From Alopecurus myosuroides (lineage: Eukaryota; Streptophyta; Magnoliopsida; Poales; Poaceae), in assembly GCA_028641055.1 (NCBI GenBank), contig CM054057.1, forward strand, positions 583,325,158 to 583,389,157: a stretch of DNA of 64,000 bases, written 5' to 3'. A model generated the notes under the pieces. The model saw only the letters and a program-made list of their open reading frames with translations, ran no database searches and was not told the DNA's origin. A program made the translations under genes and the position numbers. Of the stretch, positions 23,397 to 31,936 are shown one piece after another. Position 1 is the stretch's first letter. The number at the start of each line of letters is the position of its first letter.

Positions 23397-24272
23397 TGTC
23401 GGGGGGTTACCCCCGAGTAGGGTAAAGGCAAGTGGTAAAGGCGACTAACAGAAGAGAGGTTTGGTCGAGTAGCCGCCTACCCGGTACTTGCTACCCGGTC
23501 GACTGCTACTCGGTCTCACCTCAAGATGACCAGAAGAAGGAATCAGTCAAGTTCTGTCCTTTCGAGTAGAAGAATTGGCCCGAAAAAACTGGCGGGAACC
23601 TACTCGCGCCAGAAAGTCAAAGGAGCCGTTCTGACACAGGATCCCGCGTATCCTGGGTCCGTACTTGGCACTATTCGAACTACTGTTCATCTGGGGCCGG
23701 CCTGCCTGACAGTGACAGCATGGAAGCAGGCGGTCGCAGGATAAGGGGGGGCCTACTCTGTGTTTGGCACAGTGATACCAGTCTGTCCCCTTGGTTTTGC
23801 CCAACGACTTTACAGAAGCAGCCAAGATTAGGAACCAAAGCTGTCAGCGGGAACTCGGAAGAAGGACGATGTGCACACTATGTCGACACTTGTCCAGGTT
23901 TGGACGTATCCGGCTGGGCACCAGGTATATAGGGTGCCCCGCCGCCTCCTGCGAGAGGCACGTTGGAATCGAACTCAGGAAACCCTAGGTTCTTGACCTA
24001 ATTCATCACGTAGAGAGAGGAGTGGCTACTCGGTAGCAAGATCATTGTACTGTGGCTACTCGGTGAGACACCAGAATACAGAAAGAAAGGCAGGAGTAGG
24101 GGTTTTACCTCCTCACGAGGGCCCTGAACCTGGGTAGATCGTGTTGTTTGTAGTGTTTAGTTCTTACCTCACGCGGCTATTCGTCGCGTGATACCTCCCC
24201 GAGCACCTCCAGCGTCCTTCGTCCCCACATCTTTAGCCATCCCATGGCATCTGCCGTGACACCACCACGACA
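23397..24272 (+). repeat. 5' LTR of 15-kb gypsy element (876 bp)
   Basis: Starts TGTCGGGGGG and ends CCACCACGACA. A TATATAG box is at 23936-23942. It differs from the 3' LTR near 23584 (GAAAAAA against GAGTAAAA), by one G in a G run near 23756, and at two single bases near 24151 and 24193. The gag start codon ATG (24244) lies inside this LTR, 29 bases before its end. Confidence 0.95.
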
Positions 24273-27200
24273 GTTGGCGCCCACCGTGGGGCAACCAGCG
24301 GCGCTGGCTGGAGTTTCTGTTCGGACGGGATCTTCCTCGGCGGAGCGCGTAGTCTGTGGCCTTGTCCACAGATTCGGCTCCTTCGATTTCGTCACCGACA
24401 ACGCAGGCGATTTCGGTGGCAAGGCCATGCCGGAGGGCGGCACGGTGATCTCCTTCGGCTCTCATCTCGTCTACGTCGCCACCGTCGTCGACCAAGTGTA
24501 CCCTGAGCTGGTGCACGACGCGGAGGATCCTCCTGCGGTGATCGCTGCTCGCGGAAGGCCCGCGCGCTATTCTGAGGGCTGCGCCGAGGTGATGGTGACT
24601 GGCTTGGCGGCGGACGCCGGCACGGGTGCTGGTGGCGCCGCGGCCGTCGTTGATGATCTTGCTGGCTCGAGTGCGGGTGGTAGGACCCACAGGCCTTACG
24701 AGAGGAGCTGCAATCTTCCTCCCTCCACCACTCCGGCTATCCCTGCGTCCGTTGTGCGGGTTGACGTGCCACCTCCCACTGACCTTGAGCTCCTGAGCAT
24801 GAGGGAGCAGATCGAGCGGCAACGCCAGGAGCTGCTTGTCGAGCAGGCGGAGTTGGAGAAGATCAGGCTCGAGCTGAGTCTAGACCAGATTGAGTACAAC
24901 AAGGCTCATGGCTTTACGCCCGTCACCAGGAGAGCTAGCAGAGTAGGCGCCACACGGCGTAACTTGGGTGCTGAGATGGCAACGGTTGCGGAGGTCCCTG
25001 CTCAGTCCGCCACCGCAAACACTTCCACCAGGCCCAGGTATAGCACACCTGCCAAGACACTCAGGGCTGCAGAGGCCGTGGCCGCCGAGTTGCCTCGACT
25101 CGACGGTGATGCGCGCGTCAGGCAGCAGGAGAGGCTCAACGAGTTGGTGTTGGAGGCCGCCAGGCAGAATGAGGAGTTCCGGAAGGCCAATCCGGGTGCT
25201 GGAGCCTCGCAGGTGGTGCATTCGCACGCGGCTAGATCTAACGATCAGGCCTCATCTCCGCATCCCAGCCGCGAGAAGAGCCGTAGTGGACGTTCTGGCA
25301 GAGATAGGCAAATGCAGGTGTACGACCCGACTGCTGCCGCGGAACAGCACGCTGTGCCGCAGCAGTCCGGTCAGGAACACAACGCTGCAAGAGCAGGCTT
25401 CCAAGCCCAAAGAGCTCAAAGCCAGGCCCGAGATAGAGAGCGCCCAGGTCCTTCTCGGCATCCCGCAGCTCAGCCTACTCGGCAGGGGCAGCAGCCGCGT
25501 GCAGTGGCGCCAGTCGCCAACCCGGTGGAGCAGCCTGCTGCTGTGCAGGTGGATAGGTATGATGACGGCTACTCGGCCATGGAGATGGCTGGCTATGATA
25601 TTCATGACCGTGTTGGTGAGCGCGTGTTGGCGCCTGGAGATGCAAGGCATCAGCTGGACAGGATCAGCTTGTCGGCACGGCTTGAGAGCACGGGTCCTCC
25701 TGGCCCCGAGTGCTTTGGCCCGCGCATCATGAACGAGCCTTCCGTGAAGGTTTTCCAGCTCGCGAGGGGCACCAAGAGCTACAATGGCAGCACCAAGCCA
25801 GAAGATTGGCTCAATGACTATGTCACCGCGGTTCATATTGCAAATGGCAACCGGAGATGGGCGGTGCGGTACGTCCCGCAGATGCTAGAGGGTCCAGCTC
25901 GCACTTGGCTCAACAACTTGCCCAAGAACAGCATCAACTGCTGGCTGGATTTCTCGGATGCTTTCATCAGCAACTTCACCAGCACATACAAGAGGCCGAA
26001 TAGGCCACAGCAGCTGTCTGCTTGCAGGCAGCGAGAAGATGAGACAGGCCGCGAGTACCTTACTCGGTGGAGCACACTGAGGAACACCTGTGAGGGTGTG
26101 AATGAAGCCCAGGCAATTACTTGGTTCGCGCAGGGTTGTCGACATGGCAGTATGTTGTGGCAAAGGTTGCAGAGGGAGATACCGAACACTCTGGCGGAGA
26201 CCATCAAGATTGCGGATCAGTACGCACTGGGTGATCCTACTCAGCCACTGATGGACTCCTCTGAGCCGAGAAGAAACTTCAGCAACAGCAAGCGCAATGA
26301 GTTCCGCAACAAGCGCAGGGGTGACCGAATAGATACTCGGTATGACCCTGAAGAGGTGAATGCAGTGACTGTTGGAGGTGGTGGTGGCAAAAGGCAGAAA
26401 CCTGCTGGAGCCTACGGCCAGAACCAGAACCAGGGCCAGGGCAACAAGAAACCATTCCGTACTCCTCAGTCGGGTGGCGGGAACTACGAGCAGCCGAAGA
26501 AGTTTGTCTTTGATGACATGAAGGATGACCCATGCAGCTTTCACACTCACCACCCCTCAAGGCCTGCAAACCATACTAATCGGCAATGCGAATGGTGGGA
26601 TGCGATCAAGAGTGATGGCTTGCCTCCTCCTCCTCCCCTGCCAGCGGCCAATGCTAGTGTGCAGCCTGCTCGCGCACCCGCAGCTCGGCCGCCAGTGTTT
26701 CCGAGAAGGGAAAATGTCAACCAGGTGGCTTTAGGAGCCAACCGCCACTTCAACAATGAGGGCTATCGCAACAACAACAACAACTACAACCGCAACAACA
26801 ACAGAGGCAACAACAACAACAACAGCAACAATGGGGGCGGAGGCTCCAACCAGTACCAAGAGCACCATGAGAGCTATATGATTTTCACTTCTGAGCCAGT
26901 CGACAAGCAATCACAGCACAGGCGTGCCATGGAGGTCAATGCAGTGATTCCTGCTGTCCCTCACTACATGTATTGGTGTGACCAGGAGATCAGGTGGTCC
27001 CGAGTAGATCATCCCAAGGTGATGCCCAACTCGGGTACCTACGCCTTGGTGCTGGATCCTACTTTCCTGGGTCCCGAGAAGAATGTGAGGTTCAACAAGG
27101 TGCTAATCGATAACGGCAGCAGCATCAACATTGTGTACAAAGACACACTAGAGAAGCTCGGCTTGGCCGAGAACACGATGCTGCCCAGCAAGACTACCTT

Positions 27201-27690
27201 CCATGGAATTGTGCCTGGGATCTCATGCAACCCGATTGGCCGAGTATGGATAGATGTGCTATTCGGCACCAGGGAGAACTGTCGCACAGAGCGCCTGCAG
27301 TTTGAAGTGGTTGATCATCAGAGCCCCTACCATGCCCTACTCGGCAGGCCTGCTCTGAGCAAGTTCATGGCCTCTACTCACGTCGCATACCTGAAGATGA
27401 AGATCCCTGGTCCCAATGGCATAATTACCATCTCTGGTGATTACAAGAAGTCCATAGAGTGTGCATCAGCTAGCTCCAAGCTGGCAGAGTCAATGGTGAT
27501 TGAGGCCGAGAAGAAGAAGATGTATGAGGTGGTGGCTATGGCGCAATCTGCGCAAGCTGGCGGACAAGGTGTGCCGAGTAGCCAGCCCGGCACTGCTTTC
27601 CAGGCTGCCAAGGAGACAAAGAAGATCCAGGTCGACCCCGAGTTCCCCGACCGCGTAGCCATTATTGGCTCCGGGTTGGCGGAGAAATAG
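24244..27690 (+). CDS. gag-pro: Gag-protease polyprotein of gypsy element
   Basis: 1148 codons from ATG 24244 (inside the 5' LTR) to TAG 27688. The primer site is translated as LAPTVGQ at residues 11-17. A helix at about 180-220 (MREQIERQRQELLVEQAELE) is likely coiled coil. Residues about 500-670 form the capsid-type retrotransposon Gag domain (GSTKPEDWLNDY, GPARTWLNNLP, CRQREDETGREYLTRW). A CxFH-H-C finger-like cluster (CSFHTHHPSRPANHTNRQC) follows at about 764, then an Asn-rich run of AAC codons at about 838-860. The aspartic protease is at about 935-1045 with active site DNGSS at residue 956 and the ALLGRPAL motif. The protein packages genomic RNA and matures the polyprotein. The frame continues past the stop as pol, so the TAG is either a nonsense mutation or a read-through site. 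Confidence 0.92.
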   Translation: MASAVTPPRQLAPTVGQPAALAGVSVRTGSSSAERVVCGLVHRFGSFDFVTDNAGDFGGKAMPEGGTVISFGSHLVYVATVVDQVYPELVHDAEDPPAVIAARGRPARYSEGCAEVMVTGLAADAGTGAGGAAAVVDDLAGSSAGGRTHRPYERSCNLPPSTTPAIPASVVRVDVPPPTDLELLSMREQIERQRQELLVEQAELEKIRLELSLDQIEYNKAHGFTPVTRRASRVGATRRNLGAEMATVAEVPAQSATANTSTRPRYSTPAKTLRAAEAVAAELPRLDGDARVRQQERLNELVLEAARQNEEFRKANPGAGASQVVHSHAARSNDQASSPHPSREKSRSGRSGRDRQMQVYDPTAAAEQHAVPQQSGQEHNAARAGFQAQRAQSQARDRERPGPSRHPAAQPTRQGQQPRAVAPVANPVEQPAAVQVDRYDDGYSAMEMAGYDIHDRVGERVLAPGDARHQLDRISLSARLESTGPPGPECFGPRIMNEPSVKVFQLARGTKSYNGSTKPEDWLNDYVTAVHIANGNRRWAVRYVPQMLEGPARTWLNNLPKNSINCWLDFSDAFISNFTSTYKRPNRPQQLSACRQREDETGREYLTRWSTLRNTCEGVNEAQAITWFAQGCRHGSMLWQRLQREIPNTLAETIKIADQYALGDPTQPLMDSSEPRRNFSNSKRNEFRNKRRGDRIDTRYDPEEVNAVTVGGGGGKRQKPAGAYGQNQNQGQGNKKPFRTPQSGGGNYEQPKKFVFDDMKDDPCSFHTHHPSRPANHTNRQCEWWDAIKSDGLPPPPPLPAANASVQPARAPAARPPVFPRRENVNQVALGANRHFNNEGYRNNNNNYNRNNNRGNNNNNSNNGGGGSNQYQEHHESYMIFTSEPVDKQSQHRRAMEVNAVIPAVPHYMYWCDQEIRWSRVDHPKVMPNSGTYALVLDPTFLGPEKNVRFNKVLIDNGSSINIVYKDTLEKLGLAENTMLPSKTTFHGIVPGISCNPIGRVWIDVLFGTRENCRTERLQFEVVDHQSPYHALLGRPALSKFMASTHVAYLKMKIPGPNGIITISGDYKKSIECASASSKLAESMVIEAEKKKMYEVVAMAQSAQAGGQGVPSSQPGTAFQAAKETKKIQVDPEFPDRVAIIGSGLAEK
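24275..24292 (+). other. Primer binding site, tRNA-Lys type
   Basis: TGGCGCCCACCGTGGGGC, two bases after the LTR end at 24272 and identical to the site of the truncated element at 2531-2548. It lies inside the gag reading frame. Confidence 0.88.
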
Positions 27691-30438
27691 GAAAGCGAGC
27701 TCATCCACTTCCTCCGTGAGAATCGGGATGTTTTCGCCTGGACCAATGAAGATCTACCAGGAGTCCCGAGGGAGTTGGTTGAGCACTCTTTGCATGTGCG
27801 TCCTGACGCCAAGCCCATGAAGCAAGCTATGCGCCGTTTCGGAGATGAGAGAAGGAAGGCCATTGGTGACCAGATCACCAAGCTGCTGATAAGCAACTTC
27901 ATCATGGAGGTGCTGCATCCGGATTGGCTAGCCAACCCGGTCATGGTCGAGAAGAAGAAGGAGGATCCCAAGGCTGCTACCGCATGGCGTATGTGCGTCG
28001 ACTACACCGACTTGAACAAGGCATGCCCCAAGGATCCTTTCCCGCTACCTCGCATCGATCAGGTGATCGATTCCACTTCTGGTTGTGAACTGCTGTCTTT
28101 CATAGATGCCTACTCTGGTTTCCACCAGATTGCACTCAATCCTGTTGATCAAATAAAGACTGCCTTCATTACCCCGTACGGGGCTTATTGCTATCGTGTC
28201 ATGTGTTTTGGCTTGAGGAATGCGGGTGCAACCTATCAGAGATGCATGCAGAAATGCTTGCACGATCAGCTCGGCAAGAATGTGCAGGTGTACGTAGATG
28301 ACATTGTCATCAAAACGAATAAAACACATACTCTTCTTGCCGACCTGGAGGAAACCTTTGCGAACCTACGCAAGTACAAAATGAAATTGAATCCGAGTAA
28401 GTGCACCTTTGGTGTACCGGCAGGAAAGCTACTCGGCTTCCTAGTCTCTAGTCGGGGCATTGAAGCCAATCCTTCAAAGATAAAAGCTATTGAGAGCATG
28501 TCTTTGCCGAGATCACTGAAGGATGTACAGAAGTTCACAGGTTGCTTGGCATCTCTGAGCCGTTTTCTGGGCCGAATGGGCGAGAAGGCCCTGCCTCTAT
28601 ACCAGCTGATGAAGAAAAGTGACAAGTTTGTCTGGACTCCGCAAGCGGACGCGGCATTCAACGAGCTGAAGGCAATGCTGGGTAGCGCTCCCGTCTTGGC
28701 TAGTCCGCTACCCAAAGAGCCGATGCTGTTGTACATTGCTGCGACCAACCGAGTAGTCAGCGTGGTGATAGTGGTGGAGCGAGAAGAAGAAGGCAAGAGT
28801 GTGCAGCGCCCAGTATACTATCTCAGTGAGGTGTTATCCAGCTCCAAGCAGAACTACCCGCATTACCAGAAGATGACCTATGGTGTGTACCTAGGCGCCA
28901 AGAAGCTGAAGCATTATTTCCAGGAGCATCCTATCACTGTCGTGAGTTCTGCTCCCATCTCGAATATCATGGGCAACAAGGAGGCGAGTGGCAGAGTAGC
29001 CAAGTGGGCGATCGAGCTAGCTGCGTACGCTCCCGCGTATACGAGAAGAGAAGCCATCAAGTCACAGATCCTGGCGGAATTTCTTGTGGACTGGGCCGAG
29101 GTGCAGTATGAACCTCCTGCTCCAGTTTCCAACTATTGGAGGATGCATTTTGATGGCTCGAAAGTGAAGGAAGGCCTTGGTGCTGGTGTCGTGCTTACGT
29201 CACCCAAGCGAGATCAACTCAAGTATGTGCTGCAGATTCATTTCAAGGCGTCCAATAATGTTGCTGAGTACGAGGCAGTAGTGCATGGCTTGCGAGTAGC
29301 CAAGGAGGTTGGAGTGCAGCGCATCATATGCTATGGAGATTCAGATCTGGTGGTGCAGCAAGTCTCGGGTACTTGGGATGCTCTGGATGCCAACATGGCA
29401 TCGTATCGCTTCCTGGTGCAGTCTATGACTGGATTCTTCGAAGGATGCGAGTTCCAGCACATTCACCGAGCAGAGAATGAAGCGGCAGACGAGCTATCCA
29501 AGTTGGGATCTTCTCGGCAGTCCATCCCGGCAGGGATTGCCTTGGAGCATTTGAGGAAGCCATCCATCAAGCCTTCCCCCAACTCGGAATCCATTTTCGT
29601 TCCTTCTCTGCCAAGTGAGGAATCTGATCCCATGGATATTGACTGGGAGAATGCTACAGGAAACCCGGGGACTGCCACTCCCTACTCGGGGACTGCCAAT
29701 CCCTACTCGGGGACTGCCACTCCCTACTCGGGGACTGCCAATCCCTACTCGGGGACTGCCACTCCCTACTCGGGGACTGCCAATCCCTACTCGGGGACTG
29801 CCATTCCTTACTCGGGGACTGCCACTCCTTACTCGGGGACTGCTGTCCTTAACCCGGAGGCTGTCGCATTCATTGAGGAGGTCCTCGCCAACCGATCAGG
29901 GCTACAGAGAAGCGCTCCTAATCCTCCTGAGAAACCACAAGTGCATGTCCCAATGGAACTGGACGAACCAGTGTTTCCCACGCGGGAGACACCGAGTTGG
30001 GCTATGCCCATATTATCCTTTCTAAGGGACGGTACCTTGCCAGAAGATGAAGTTACTGCAAGGCAGATTCAGAGAAGATCCAAGGGCTACACCATAATCA
30101 GAGAGGTGTTACACAAGTGGAGTGCCACAGGCGTGCTGCAACGTTGTGTGGGCCCCGAAGAGGGAGAAGAAATTCTGCTGGAAATACACCAAGGAGAGTG
30201 TGGGCATCACGCCTCATCTCGGGCTTTGGTCAAGAAAGCTTTTCGGCATGGTTTCTACTGGCTCACAGCCTCGCAGCAAGCTGAAGACATCGTGAGGAAG
30301 TGCAATGGCTGCCAGATGTTCGCAAGTAAGATTCACATGCCCGCTTCCGAGCTGAAGACAATTCCTATGGTTGGCCCCTTCAAGCCGGCTGTTTGCTGTT
30401 TGGTGCCTAGATATGGTTGGCCCCTTCAAGCCGGCTAA
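27691..30438 (+). pseudogene. pol: Pol: RT, RNase H, aRNase H and integrase zinc-binding part
   Basis: Open in the frame of gag directly after TAG 27688-27690, for 915 codons to TAA 30436. RT spans about 27950-28480 with WRMCVDYTDLNKACP, PLPRIDQVID, CFGLRNAGATYQR and the catalytic YVDD at 28291. The gypsy RNase H follows (AATNRVVSVVIVVE, RPVYYLSEVL) to about 29095. The second, archaeal-type RNase H starts WRMHFDGSKVKEGLGAGVV (about 29140) and ends ENEAADELS (about 29500); this extra domain marks the Tat lineage. A 21-bp minisatellite encodes GTATPYS/GTANPYS repeats before integrase. The HHCC part of integrase is present (HQGECGHHASSRALVKK, CNGCQMF). A small direct duplication at 30366/30412 then shifts the frame and leads to the stop. 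Confidence 0.9.
29666..29849 (+). repeat. 21-bp minisatellite, nine units, containing the element's polypurine-tract core
   Basis: CGGGGACTGC occurs at 29666 and then every 21 bp until 29834 (nine times). The rest of each unit alternates between CACTCCCTACT- and CAATCCCTACT-type. In frame it codes alternating TATPYSG and TANPYSG. The same CGGGGACTGC stands at 37646-37655 directly before the 3' LTR. The last unit continues TGTC, as does the LTR start. Confidence 0.95.
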
Positions 30439-31276
30439 AGGCAACATGACACATATCTTGGTCATGGTGGACAAGTTCACCAAGTGGATTGAAGTGAAGC
30501 CTATTCGGAAGTGCGATGGGGTCACAGCTGTGAAATTCGTGAAAGATGTGATCATGAGATATGGTTACCCGCATAGCATCATCACCGACAACGGCACCAG
30601 TTTCGCAGAGGGGGCAATGGTGCGGTTCTGCAGAGATAAGCACATCCGACTAGATGTTGCGTCAGTCGCGCACCCTGCCTCCAATGGGCAAGTTGAAAGA
30701 GCAAATGGTATGGTACTGGCAGGCATAAAGCCAAGGCTGATTGAGCCACTGCTGAAAACACCTGGGTGTTGGCTAGACGAGTTGCCAGCGGTGTTGTGGA
30801 GTCTAAGGACTACCCCTAACCGGTCAACTGGCTACACGCCATTCTTCTTGGTATACGGGGCTGAGGCCGTGTTGCCAATAGACTTAGAGCATGACTCCCC
30901 CCGAGTAACCCTCTACACTGAGGTGGAGGCGAGAAAAGCTCGAGAAGACGACGTTGACCTGCTTGAAGAAGCAAGAGAGCTGACTCTGTCACGTTCGGCT
31001 ATCTACCAGCAAAACCTGCGGCGTTATCATAGCCGAAAGGTGAACCCAAGGGTTTTCCGAGAAGGAGACATGGTCCTTAGGCTTGTGCAGCGCACAGCCG
31101 GGATGCACAAGTTGTCTCCTCCATGGGAAGGGCCTTTCATCGTGAGCAAAGCGCTGCACAATGATGCGTATTACCTTGTAGATGTGCGTCCATCACAGGC
31201 GAACAGGGCAGATAAAGCTGGAGAGGAATCAAAGCGCCCCTGGAATGTAGCTCTACTCCGTCGTTTCCATTCGTGA
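30371..31276 (+). pseudogene. Integrase catalytic core and C-terminus, shifted frame
   Basis: This frame carries the rest of integrase: LDMVGPF with the first catalytic Asp, IITDNGTSF with the second, and NGQVERANG with the Glu, in normal DDE spacing. Then come RTTPNRSTGYTPFFLVYG and the C-terminal GDMVLRLV, PPWEGPF and NDAYYLVD segments, ending at TGA 31274. It lies +1 relative to the RT frame because a 25-bp stretch (30366-30390) is repeated at 30412-30436, 46 bp away. The frame has no ATG of its own in a sensible place, so integrase cannot be made by simple translation. Integrase inserts the cDNA into the genome; here it would have to be supplied in trans. Confidence 0.88.
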
Positions 31277-31936
31277 GCAAAAATGTGTATGTACTCTTAA
31301 TTCTACTCTGCAATCTAAAATTGAACTCGGGGACTGCCCTCGTCCAAATTTGCTCTAAAGTGTTTCTACTCGGCCTTGCTATTTGTCTATTCGGTTGCTC
31401 CACTTCAAAATTCATAAGCGTATTGAGTACTGTGTCTAAACCTATATGCCAACTCTTCGACTCTGCTGCTGTCCGAAACCCGGCTTCATGGCAAGCAAGA
31501 GAACAAGCAAAAGGTCAATGAGCACAAGAAAAATCGCTAAGGAAGAAAAGAGTGCAGGAACCGAGTAGGGTGTTTGTTACTTTTGTTCTCTGTCTTATCT
31601 TTTCGGCTATGTGGTGGGCTGCGTTACTATGTTTGTTTCTAAGCGGCTGAGTATTTGCAGCTCTGCTCTTTGACTCTTGTGACTCGAATACCAAACAAGC
31701 AACAAGTTGCGGGTAGAGCTGAGACGAGAAGAGAGAGTGAATGAGAAATGCAACTCGGGGACTCGTATACTAACGCAACCCGGCATCTAGCCAGGGCTGC
31801 TCAAATTGATTAAATTGAAGATAATAAGTGGGAATAAAACTGAGTAGCAAGCAAAGAGATAAATAGTCTGATACATTTGCTCCCGGCATCCCGGGGATAT
31901 GATAAATGTTTGAGTAAAAAAGATTGCAGGATAAGA
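31277..31936. other. Spacer between integrase and antisense gene
   Basis: No coding frame is supported. It holds further copies of the PPT-like motif: CTCGGGGACTGCC at about 31326 and CTCGGGGACT at about 31753. The 3' ends of pol and of the antisense gene converge here, so sense and antisense transcripts would meet or overlap. Confidence 0.6.

Noticed and set aside
24169..24822. Minus-strand ORF of 217 codons over the gag start
   Set aside because: Antisense shadow of gag in GC-rich DNA; crosses the LTR border and has no promoter or motif.
29666..29849. CRISPR-like array
   Set aside because: Head-to-tail 21-bp units without unique spacers, in frame in a plant retrotransposon; it is a minisatellite.
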